A program made the position numbers and the translations under genes. The notes beneath the pieces were generated by a model. The model saw only the letters and a program-made list of their open reading frames with translations, did not search any database and was not told the DNA's origin. A stretch of 64,000 bases of DNA from Haematobia irritans (lineage: Eukaryota > Arthropoda > Insecta > Diptera > Muscidae), in NCBI RefSeq assembly GCF_050003625.1, contig NC_134399.1, forward strand, positions 149,352,473 through 149,416,472, read 5' to 3'. Below are positions 9,958 through 19,548 of this stretch, in pieces (the first letter of the stretch is position 1; the number at the start of each line of letters is the position of its first letter).

Positions 9958-11625
9958 TATGTAGGTCGTTATTCAGAAGCGATATCAGTTTCCTAATCGA
10001 CAGTCAAGCAGCTTTAAAAGCATTGTGCAGTGCTGACATACATAAGGTCTAAGGTAGTCAGCCGCTGTCAAGTTTCTCACTGAACAGCATAATAAAGGGT
10101 GGTTAAATTGTAAGGGCCGATGTTGAATGTGAACCTAAACGCCAAGTTTTTTTTTCGGAATTTTATTTGATATTTCTCTATTTCAGACTTACTCAATTTG
10201 AACCATGGAGAGATACACAATCCAACAACGTGTTAAATGGTTCCAAGAAATGGCAACAGTGGATGATCAATTTTCAAAGAAAATCCTCTTCAGTGATGAG
10301 GCACATTTTCACCTCAGTGGATTCGTCAATAAACAAAATTGCCGCATTTGGGCGAATGAGAATCCAAGAGTGATTGTCGAAAAACCAATGCACCCGCAAA
10401 GAGTGACTGTTTGGTGCGGTTTATGGCCTGGCGTCATCATCGGGCCGTATTTTTCCAAAATGAGGCCGGTCAGGCAGTTACTGTGAATGGTGTTCGCTAT
10501 CGTGAGATGATAACGAACTTTTTATGGTCCGAATTGGAAGATATGGATGTGGACGATATGTGGTTTCAGCAGTACGGTGCCACTTGCCACACAGCTAATG
10601 AAACAATGGCTCTTTTGCGCAACAAATCTCACGTAATGGCGATGTCAATTGGCCGCCAAGATCATGTGATTTGACACCGTTGGACTTTTTTCTTTGGGGT
10701 TATTTGAAAGGAAAGGTGTACGTCGATAAGCCAGCAACAATTCAAGAGCTAAAGGATGAGATAATTCGGCACATTAACGGCATAGAACCTCCATTATGCC
10801 TCATCGTCATCGAAAATTTGGACCATCGGATGAAGGTGTGCCACTTAGATCGCGGCGCCCATTTGGCCGATATTTTGTTCCACACGTAATTGAGTAATAC
10901 CAATATATCATATTAAAGTAAAATTACAATAATTTCCTAAATAGTTAGTGTTTTATTCAAAATCAACATCGACGCTTGAAATTTTAACCACCCTTTATAA
11001 CTCTGTGCTGGGTACCTGGGCACTGTGGGATAATAGGAAATGGAGAAGCGGATAAGCTGGCTAAGGAGGGCGCTCGTGGAACGAATAATGTCCTATCGGA
11101 TGTTTTTCCTCCACTATATTCTTATCATTACAGGATAGAGGTCAAATATGATGAACTATAGCGATGACGTTGTGTCACTTCGGATGGTTGCGAGCAAACC
11201 AAGTTGAACTGGGACGAAAAGAACCGTAGGAACTGCGAAACTTTAATGATGATTGACATCATAACCGGAGATAACACACTTGGGAAACACTTGCTAAGAA
11301 TAGGCCTTAAAGATGATGATATGTAGATGGTGCCTGGACCCGGAAGTTACGGAAGACTCGTACCACTTCCTCTGCCAGTGTCCAGCATTATCCTTTAGAA
11401 TGAACAAGATACTGGGCTCCTTTTTCTTTCAGGCCCTGTCTGATCCGCGGGAGTCCAACTTAAAGAACATACGTACATTCATCAGGGCCTCTGGTTAGTT
11501 GTTCTCAAGATTTCTTTTAAAGAAAACGGAGAGTTCCAAAGGGGACCGCATCGGAAGGAAGAAGATGTAAAGATTACATCGAGGAATTACAATGGACCTA
11601 TATTGGTCTAAGTAGAGATATTTAC
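9958..11625 (+). mobile_element. LINE 3' fragment (RNase H and C-terminus), interrupted
   Basis: The left part encodes DSQAALKALCSADIHK, the DSQ block of a LINE RNase H domain. The right part (from 10996) continues with LCWVPGHCGIIGNGEADKLA, the WVPGH block and its following Asp. Then comes a C-terminal CRWC-x-H-x-C-x-C zinc-binding segment (11313-11380). A Tc1/mariner-type element (10095-10995) sits between the two RNase H blocks. The family is related to the LINE at 17580-21345 but clearly diverged. The tail near 11580-11620 resembles that LINE's tail. Several frame breaks are present. Confidence 0.85.
10095..10995 (+). mobile_element. IS630-Tc1-mariner element with defective transposase
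   Basis: 901 bp between TA dinucleotides (10093-10094 and 10996-10997). The ends are AAGGGTGGTTAAA and TTTAACCACCCTT. The transposase remains start MERYTIQQRVKWFQ (10205) and jump directly to DDQFSKKILFSDEAHFH, so roughly 130 residues of the usual N-terminal and linker region are missing. The first catalytic Asp is in FSDEAH. The second, normally in QQDGAT, is Tyr here (QQYGAT, 10567-10584). The frame then shifts before CDLTPLDFFLWGYLKG (read from 10668). The 5' fusion and the lost Asp make it inactive. Confidence 0.9.
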
Positions 11626-12421
11626 GTGATATTAAAGATTACGCAACCTTAATTTTAGGATGTGAAATTTACAAAATATTAAGGACAATTTTCTTTAAAA
11701 TAATGAAATTTTAATTAAAATAAAGTTTATAATCTTTGCTTCAAACATTTGTTCATTAAATGTAGGACACAAATTTTGTAAATTTGCGTCCTTCCGTAAA
11801 AGTGGCATGTTTTTGAACTAAGACTAATTTTCATTAAAGTAACGAAACACATTTTTGATTTAAAGAAATTGTTTTTAAATTAACTGAAATATTGAAACTT
11901 TAGATTTAAGATAAAAATACTTTAAATATAGGCTAAGATTTATTTTGAGGATTTAACGTCTTAGGTTCAACATTTTTTTTTAGAACTAATAATTTTTTTT
12001 TTTTTAATTTGAAGTGTCGGTTATAATTTGGATTTTTAAATTGGTATTTGTTTGTACGTGAGTACCTTTAGTTATTAATAAACCGCGAAAAGAGAATGAA
12101 CATTTGCTGAATGAGATCTGTATGTTAATTTTAATTTTATTGATCCTAGATTTAAAGCCAGATATGTCGCTAAAAAATTTATTTATTTTAAAGAAGCCGT
12201 ATCTTTGGCTCGGAATCAATACCAAAATCCTTAAGGGAAGATCAAAATCTTTGGATCCAAGTAAACTTTTTTTTGAGTGTATGTAATTAAACCATCTCAT
12301 AGAAGAAAAACTAAACTAAAATAAAAAAAACAATCATTGGCGCCAAATCATGACCATTTGATCGATACAGTAGTTCATTCTTACTGTTTTTTTTAATCTT
12401 ACGAAAATTGTCTTTTGCTTA
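11626..12421. other. cac intron, unidentified AT-rich sequence
   Basis: Runs of TTTAAAATAATGAAATTTTAAT type. The segment up to GTTTACTTGGATCC...TTTGAGTGTATG (reverse of a CACTCAAAAAAAAG end at about 12266-12283) may be a decayed TA-type MITE, but I could not find its other end. Confidence 0.4.
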
Positions 12422-12608
12422 CACCCAGAGAAGGAATTTGATCACCTCAAAAATGTTTCGAGAGCAAAATGTTATTTTTGGACGGAGAACATGTAACATG
12501 TTTGCGGCAACCATGTTATTTTCTCAAAAAGCATATGTCTGACTTCGGCCAAAACTAACATTTTGCTCTCGTAACATGGTTGAGGTGATCATATTCCTTC
12601 TCTGCGTG
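12422..12608. mobile_element. palindromic MITE, copy 1
   Basis: 187 bp between TA dinucleotides. The ends are CACCCAGAGAAGGAATTTGA and (reverse) CACGCAGAGAAGGAATATGA. The inverted match continues through GATCACCTCAA and GAGAGCAAAATGTTA on both arms, so the element can fold into a near full-length hairpin. Other copies are at 43030-43280 and 45014-45265. Confidence 0.85.
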
Positions 12609-13331
12609 TAGTTCACATTGAACTTATATGTTATGTATGTTCAATGAATTTTACACCAACGTTTCGTTTATTAATTTTTTTGAAACATACTTAGGATAAG
12701 GAAAATTCATTGGACTGTGGAGTATTTCAAAAAATAATAAAATTTAACTTAAATCAGAATTCATTTTTTTAATTAACTTTTTTCTTTGCTTATTGGGTAC
12801 GTTTTTTTTCTTTGCTGGGCATTTAATATAAGCACATAAAATGTAAAATTTAATAATAATTCTTGATTAAAATTTTTCAAAAAACTTTCAATTACTCAAA
12901 GTCAACCTAAAGATCCAACAACAATACTTGAATTGTTATAATCTATCTTTGTATCGGAAACTATGTCGTAAAGAAAAAATCCAGTAAAAGAAACATTATC
13001 GAATATTGTAGCCCCCAAAAATAAATCGCTTGAAAGCCGGAAGATCAAAAATATATTATACATATATAGAGTGAATGTTATACCAGTTTATATGCAACAT
13101 TTTGCAAGCTTAAATACACTTAAATTATTTATTATACAATATGTATATATAATAAGGCTTAATTTTGTATACAAGATAAAATAAAATTGAAAAGGATAAC
13201 AATGTAAATTTCAGCATTTTCTTCTACAGCGTTTTTATTTTAAAAATTCTTAATCGCCGTATTAAAGGAAATATTTATAAATGTATATTTGTATGTATTA
13301 TATAAATTCAAATAATCATTCATGCACTTAC
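12609..13331. other. cac intron, nothing recognised
   Basis: AT-rich. A TTTGCTGGG motif at 12814 matches the inner orientation of the CCCAGCAAA ends seen elsewhere but has no supported partner. The stretch ends at the donor of the IVS2-a exon. Confidence 0.5.
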
Positions 13332-13442
13332 CTTAACACCGAATCCAATGATCTTCAGTACAGTTTCAACACTGAACATCCCCGTAAATCCCATGTTGAT
13401 ATATTTCAGCGATTTTTCATACATCTCACCTTGATTATGATA
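13332..13442 (-). CDS. cac: cac exon: segment IVS2, version a
   Basis: 111 nt, 37 codons, phase 0 at both ends. It encodes YHNQGEMYEKSLKYINM, then GFTGMFSVETVLKIIGFGVK. This matches the usual Cav2 IVS1-S2 loop and IVS2 helix, including the acidic residue of the S2 ETVLK motif. The acceptor is CTATTATACTAG at 13443 and the donor GTAAGT at 13331. It is the nearer of two IVS2 exons to IVS1 and looks like the standard form of the family. Confidence 0.94.
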
Positions 13443-13867
13443 CTAGTATAATAGGTAAAAATTTGCGTAATTTTTATTTAAATATTAGCATATATTAGTA
13501 CATATATAATTTTTTAATTGATGCCACATATAGAAGGAGTTAAAGTAGAAAAAGAGTTATGTTTATGTTTATGTTCATATTTGTTAAATGTTGATTTATG
13601 TGTGTTGTGTGAATGTATTACAATGAAAATGTACATAATAAAAATATAAATAAAAAAATAGTAAGAAAAATTGAAAGAAAATTTTATACAAAACGAAAAG
13701 ATGATAAACATTATTACTCGCTTAATTACCCTTCACAATTATTTGCCCAAATTGTGGAAACCCCTTTTATTTTCTATGTTCGCCAAAATTTAAAGTCCTA
13801 GGAGTTTCCTTCTCATAATTACCCTTAATAAGTAATTAACACTTTCACCAAAAAATTTGTTTAATCG

Positions 13868-14200
13868 GCTCGTGGGCGCCGTAAACTATGCTATATGTAA
13901 ATAAAACTTATAACGCTTATTGTCTATTGATGACAATAAAAGCTACGTAGCCCTGCTACAAATTGGCCCGCGGTTCGATTCTCCGTCCAGGCGAAAGGTA
14001 AAACTTAAAAATTTTATAAAAACGACACATGTTTGTACTAAATGTTTGTATTAAAGAAAATGGTGATAAGAACTAAAAAAATTCATGGAAGACAGAAATA
14101 TGTGAGGGAAAATGCAATTATGTTAGCCAGAAAATATTGTTTTTTTTTTTTTTTGTTTTGATTTAGTCTTTATGAAATTGTTTTTACATCTTGGAAAAGA
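13868..14200 (+). mobile_element. repeat with decayed tRNA-like segment
   Basis: It matches 37338-37620: CTCGTGGGCGC, AAACTATGCTATAT, AGCTACGTAGCCC, then a B-box-like GGTTCGATTCTCCGT and CAGGCGAAAGGTAAAA. The A box is degraded here (CCCTGCTACAAATTGG), while the copy at 37417 keeps it. Probably a tRNA-derived SINE, or an element carrying one. Confidence 0.6.
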
Positions 14201-14408
14201 ATGTTCGTTTATCACAAAAAGTATATACTTTTCGTCCAAATAAACTTCCTTACAGCGAAAAGCAAATGAGAAACGAGCTTTGTTTGTCAAAAATTTCGTT
14301 TGGGAGGAACGAATTATGTTTTTGCGTGTACCACAAGAAAATCATGACAATTTTTATGACAAGCGGGCATGCTAACCATTTTATGCTAGGGGATCTCTTT
14401 CATAAGTA

Positions 14409-14475
14409 AACAAGTAAGGAAAGTCTAAAGTCGGGCGGGGCCGACTATATTATACCCTGCACCACTTTGTAGATC
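14409..14475 (-). mobile_element. DINE-1-like 3' end fragment
   Basis: Plus-strand AACAAGTAAGGAAAG followed by AAGTCGGGCGGGGCCGACTA and ATACCCTGCACCAC. The hairpin AGTCGG/CCGACT is perfect. This is the same subfamily as the 3' end of the element at 22803-25015. The body of the element is missing. Confidence 0.75.
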
Positions 14476-14584
14476 TAAGGGGGTGTTGCTTTCTAAATTT
14501 CCAGCTGCATTATAAAAAATTTTTTGATCCAGCTTATCCAATTACTGCTTCAATTATCCTGTTTTCGCGCCCTTACCGTCCATG

Positions 14585-14838
14585 GTAGCACTTTTTAAAC
14601 TTTGTCTGGTTCAATGGGGTCCCTCCTGACCCATCTGCTTATATATATTGAATCTTATTGAGTACTGCGGAGCTCTTACTGACTCAAGGGGGTCCCTTCT
14701 GATCCATCTCGAATAACTAGCTTGGGAGTCCTTTTTGACTAGCTGTGGTCCTTACTGACCTATAGGGTCCCTTCTGGCCCACTTGGAATATTGAATTATA
14801 TTTAATATATTTTGTAATGTCCCGGCTGCTATTAGCCG
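14585..14838. repeat. GGGTCC/CTGACCC minirepeat block, uninterrupted copy
   Basis: It contains the same degenerate repeats as 6288-6492 and runs on without a break into TGTAATGTCCCGGCTGCTAT and AGCCGTG. It therefore serves as the empty-site reference for the insertion at 6497-8427. An (AAAT)n run follows at 14840-14859. Confidence 0.8.
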
Positions 14839-14859
14839 TGTAAATAAATAAATAAATAA

Positions 14860-15666
14860 ACAATATGCTCCATAAGGACATGATAATCCTTATGTTTAGC
14901 AAGGTGTTAACATTTGAAAACGAGTTGGATTCAAATATTTTTCTAATGCCTGTTTTCAGATGTTTGAAAAGCTTCTCTTTCTTAAATATGTATGAAAGAA
15001 ATTCTTAAATTTATTAGGTTTTATACACATATATGATGTTTACAACTTTTCGACAGTTGAAAGCCGAAAATTTTGTTATTCGGACCATCTCTTCTTGCTA
15101 CTGCATGGAGCTTATAGAAAATTGTCGATGTCACATACTCTATATATAAAACCTTCGAGAATTATTTAATTCGAGTATAAAACAATAAATTGAATTTATT
15201 TATTTTATTTTAATAAATAATCAATTTATGTAAAAAATTATAAAATGTATAGAATTAACTTAAAATTAATATTTAGAAAAAAAAGAAAGAAATATACATA
15301 TATATGAATTTTAAATGGTGTGAAATCATTTTAAATACATCATTTATTGATATCTTAAAATTCATGCAATTTTTTTTAACAAGAATTTTACATAGATGAA
15401 CAAATCTTACAGATTTTTTAAATAACAAAAATAAGCAATTAAAAAAAAAAACAACAAAAAATTAATAAATAGTTTATAGCGAAAGCATCTTCTAATCTTC
15501 TTAAAAAAAATAAAGACCTTATATTTGAAGTTAAGTAAAAAACAATAACATGATATCAAATAAAGAATGCATTATGAAAATCCAAAATATTATGATGTGT
15601 TTGTTTGTTTGTTTCACTGTATTCAGAGGGACAGGGGAAAGTTTTTTCATATTTGTCTTTACTTAC
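14860..15666. other. cac intron, nothing recognised
   Basis: Very AT-rich sequence with A and T runs up to the donor of the IVS1 exon. No coding or element signature was found. Confidence 0.6.
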
Positions 15667-15831
15667 CTTCATCATCAGCAATAAAGTATTGAACACAATA
15701 AGCATCATTATAAAGTATTCGAAGGGTGTCGATACGACAATACGCCATACTTTATATTTAAATGTATTACGATTTTTGGGCATGTAACGTTCTAATGGTC
15801 GCGCTCCTATTGTAAAGTCTATACATGATTT
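15667..15831 (-). CDS. cac: cac exon: III-IV linker and segment IVS1
   Basis: 165 nt, exactly 55 codons, phase 0 at both ends. It encodes [19 protein letters not shown] (III-IV linker), then [19 protein letters not shown] and [15 protein letters not shown] (IVS1). The acceptor is ATTTTACAG at 15832 and the donor GTAAGT at 15666. It must be followed by one of two candidate IVS2 exons (13332-13442 or 9132-9242). Both start in phase 0 and are compatible with this donor. Confidence 0.96.
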
Positions 15832-16424
15832 CTGTAAAATAAATTAAATTCCATATAATTTAAATCGAGATAAGAGTTAAGGAGTTTTGACACTCTAAAT
15901 CGTCGAAGAAACAGACACATGTTTTTTTTTGTTTGTTTTTGTTTTCGTTGGTAGACAAAATTCAGTACTGAAGATTTGTTGTTAGAGCAGTTCCAGCAGG
16001 CAGACACTTATACATATGCATACATAAATCTTTACAAATTCTAATGTTATTTATTAAAAAAATAAAATACTTAATCTAGATGTAAGCGTAATTGTTATTT
16101 TGCATTTTACTTCTAATTTCTTATATTAAGTTAATTTGTTTTAAAAAGTGTAACAGACAATTAAAGCAGTATAGCAAGTTTGTGATGATATTAAGTTCTA
16201 AGACATAAAATATATAACTCACAAACCAGATGTTAATACAAGAGTTAATTATCAAGAAATATTGATTTATTGAGCCCCAGGCGCAGGGGCTAATCTATAA
16301 ACTTGAAATTAGGACTAACATTTCTAATAATCAAGATTTTTCAAAACGGAAGAACTGATTAAAAAAATACTCTTATGGTGCCCATCAATGGTATGAAACA
16401 GAATAATTCATATATTAGTAAAAA
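15832..16424. other. cac intron, nothing recognised
   Basis: AT-rich sequence upstream of the IVS1 acceptor, with a T-rich run at about 15921-15945. No element ends were found. Confidence 0.6.
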
Positions 16425-16860
16425 TAAGTATATATGGCCTTAACCATATATACTTGTCGTAGGCCGGCCTACGTTCATGAACTTATATACTACTGTATCA
16501 AGAAGATCGGTTTGAATAGTACGCTTCCCGTAGTTCAAGTTATAAACAAACAAAATTGTTACATATGGGACCTACAGCAGATTCTGGATTTATAAGAACG
16601 TTTACACTATCGAAAGAGGACGAGAAGTAAATTTTGGACATAATTCTTTCTGGGCCTAACATAGCTCTAGATTTCGGATGAATATTGCTGTTTCTAGATG
16701 CCCAAGATGTCAAATCGGGAGATTGGCCTATATGGGGGCTACAGTAAAACATGGACCAACACACCATATGCGTTACACCTCCTCCTGGTCATAAACACCT
16801 CTAGATTTATAATTTTAAGCAAATCGGATAAAAAAACTACCGTATGTAAAATATACAATA
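16425..16860 (-). mobile_element. DINE-1-like fragment (3' part)
   Basis: It has the perfect palindrome CGTAGGCCGGCCTACG (16459-16474) in the position of the 3' hairpin. About one and a half monomers follow, like those of 6497-8427 (CAAATCGGGAGATTGGCCTA, ATGGGGGCTACAGTAAAACA). It is truncated at the 5' side. Confidence 0.75.
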
Positions 16861-16879
16861 CGTTTACATTTGAAGTTAA

Positions 16880-16945
16880 TCTAGCCCTTGGTTAAAGTGG
16901 TAGTCCGATTAAGATTCCGGCTCACTTAGACTATTCAGATTAGCC
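16880..16945 (-). mobile_element. LINE or SINE tail fragment
   Basis: On the minus strand this reads CTGAATAGTCTAAGTGAGCC followed by GGAATCTTAATCGGAC. It is the shared LINE/SINE tail (compare 21275-21340) and is closer to the LINE version because of the TTAATCGG segment. Confidence 0.65.
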
Positions 16946-17040
16946 CTAGTGCTAGAAACCTTTTCTATATGAATTTTCATAGCGACTGACCTTTATGGCT
17001 AGAGACAGGCGGACGGCAGGGTTGGCCTGTCACAAACTGT

Positions 17041-17091
17041 GACTTTTGCGACATACATTTGCGACGGTATAATACGTATGTCGCAAAAGTC
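17041..17091. repeat. perfect 16-bp inverted repeat
   Basis: GACTTTTGCGACATAC (17041-17056) and GTATGTCGCAAAAGTC (17076-17091) are exact reverse complements around a 19-nt loop. Related TTTGCGAC and TACGACG words recur at 17463-17565, flanking the LINE fragment at 17195-17400. Confidence 0.9.
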
Positions 17092-17194
17092 GTAAACCTA
17101 CTGTAGAAAACCAAATTTTGAATAGAAGAAATCCTGAAAATTTGTTAATTTAGTTTGACAGCATTCGCTGTGAGTTTCTGCAGAAATTTGTGAA

Positions 17195-17400
17195 AGTTTT
17201 CCCATGTTCAAGCCTATTTTCTTAGGTGGTATCGAAATTCCCGTTGAAGAGTGTGCAAAATACCTTGGGGTTATATTGGACAGGAGACTGAACTCAAAGC
17301 TAAGAAAGGACGAGAAAATCCACGGTTACCCTGTACTCGTGCAAAAGGCAATAGCGAAAATGTGGGGACTAGAACCAAAAATTGTGAACATTCCTAAGAA
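17195..17400 (+). mobile_element. LINE fragment, region after the reverse transcriptase
   Basis: It encodes FKPIFLGGIEIPVEECAKYL and GVILDRRLNSKLR, matching the segment of the main LINE at 19758-19950 (FKPISLEGVEIPFSECAKYL). It is one exon-sized scrap with no other domains, so it is a separate degraded insertion. Confidence 0.85.
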
Positions 17401-18956
17401 TTGAAACTTCTTCGCACATACCATCGTCTTGGATATCATCGAATTCGCCGCCTAGCTGACGCGACTAAAGTATTTTCAGTTTGCGACTTTTGTTACTTTT
17501 TCTACATTTACGACGCGTATGTGACGTTTACGATGTTTACAACTTTGCGACAGTCGCAAACCTAAAAAAGTTTGATACAGACTATCTCTGGCGGACGGAC
17601 ATCAAGGTCTAGAATGCGACGCAAATGCACATCCTAGTAAATGGGGAAGTGGTGACATTAATACAAGAGGAGAGCCACTCCTAGAGTTTATTTTGCGTAC
17701 TAGTTTTATAGTTTGCAATAATTGGGCATCACCTTTGCATCGCAAGACCTGAATGAAATGATATCTGAGTGGCAGGTTTTAAGTGAACATAGTTTCTCAG
17801 GTCATCGCTACATCAGTTTCAAACTTGATGTTCATACCACCAAGACCATATTTCTGCCAAATGTTAGGAAAGTTAATTGGAATAGGTATAAGGAATCGTT
17901 CAATATGATGGTACCGGAAATACCAGAATAAAATATGAGCACTGTTCAAGATATCGAACACAGTGGAGCGGATTACTAAGGACGTCAACATCTCACTGAA
18001 AGCTGCATGCCATAGAGGAAAGCCAAGGTGGGAAAATCGACCACCATTGTGGTCTATGGAGTTAAGTAATATGAGGAAATCCTGCAGGACGCTCTTTAAC
18101 AAGGCAAAGTCCACTAGAGCCTCTGAGGATTGGGACGCTTACAAGAAGAATCTGAGAGGATACAAGCGAGAACCGAGAAAGGCTCAGCATACATCTTGGA
18201 ATGATTACTGCAGCAGTATTGAGCATACGTCCGAGGCTTCCACACTACGGAAGGTTCTAGCATCCACCAACTCCGCTCCAGTTTTCCTTAAAACATCGGA
18301 GGGCAATTGGACAACGTCCAGTGAGAAGACGCTGGAGGTACTATTGGACACACATTTTCCTGGAAATCAGACGGTTGAACCATGTTCTGGTGGTGCCACA
18401 GCGGCTCAGCGGTCATTTCCTATCGAAATCTAGAATAAAATGGGCTTTAAACTGCTTTGGACCATTCAAGTCCCTCGGACCTGATGGCATCACTACGGCG
18501 GAGTTACAAGCAGTGAGTGACAGAATTATCCCCTGGTTGTCGGCGATATATAAAGGATGTATCAACTTAGCATATATTCCAGGAAAGTGGAGGGAAACAA
18601 AAGTCGTTTTCATACCGAAATCGGGAAAAGACTCTCACTCGATTGCGATGGATTTCCGAACAATAAGCTTATTCTCATTCCTACTGAAGACTCTGGAGAG
18701 GATGATCGATATATATCTTAGAACTAGCGACGATTCAAGTTTGCTCTCGAAACGACAGCATGCATACTCGAAGGGTAGGTCTACTGAGGCTGCATTGCAT
18801 GAACTAGTCAGCTTTATTGAAAGCTCACTATCTGCCAAGGAATACACAATCGTGGCGTTTCTAGACATCGAAGGGGCGTTCAATAATGTCCATCCGAGCT
18901 CGATATTAAATGGATTGGCAACTCTGAATGTTGATCCAGGTATACTTAGGCTGCTA

Positions 18957-19183
18957 CACTAATAGAAAAGTTTCGTTATATTAACGAAATGTGTCATTAA
19001 AATAGAGCCAATGAAACAAATTCGTTAGTACAACGAAATTTTTCGTTATTATGATGAATCTTCTGTTAATCAACGTAATGTTTCGTACCATTAACGAATA
19101 TTTTCATTGTATTGATGAAAATGTTTCCTTATATCAATGAAAAATTTTCGTTGGCTCAATTTTAATGAAATTTTCTTTGTGTG
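18957..19183 (+). mobile_element. MITE with TTAACGAAA repeats, inside LINE
   Basis: 227 bp flanked by TA on both sides. The ends are CACTAATAGAAAAGTTTCG and (reverse) CACACAAAGAAAATTTCATT. The interior repeats short palindromic words such as TTAACGAAA and TTTCGTTA. Removing it with one TA rejoins the reverse transcriptase frame as RLL-DELLMRRR. Confidence 0.88.
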
Positions 19184-19320
19184 TAGATGAACTGCTCATG
19201 AGGAGACGTATTTCGGCCACACTAGGACAAGCAAACATACAAAGGTATGTGAACAGAGACATTCCCCAAGGAGGAGTTCTATCACCTCTTCTTTGGAATG
19301 TTGCTTTAAACAACCTTCTG

Positions 19321-19548
19321 CACACAAAGAAAATTTCATTAAAATTGAGCCAACGAAAAATTTTCGTTGATATAAGAGAACATTTTCATCAATACAATGA
19401 AAATATTCGTTAACAGTACGAAACGTTACGTTGATTAACACAAAGATCGTTATAATAACGAAAAATTTCATTGTATTAACGAATTTGTTTCATTAGCTCA
19501 GTTTTAATGACACATTTCGTTAATATAACGAAACTTTTTCTATCAGTG
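19321..19548 (-). mobile_element. same MITE in opposite orientation, inside LINE
   Basis: 228 bp and an inverted copy of 18957-19183. The ends are CACACAAAGAAAATTTC and (reverse) CACTGATAGAAAAAGTTTCG. It is flanked by TG on both sides instead of the usual TA. Removing it with one TG restores the frame as NNLLVYLEKERIKVV. About 137 bp of LINE separates it from the first copy. Confidence 0.88.

Noticed and set aside
9538..12822. One large element with CCCAGCAAA ends enclosing the LINE fragment
   Set aside because: The two end motifs are common in the window, and the interior holds unrelated insertions. Nothing ties these two ends together.
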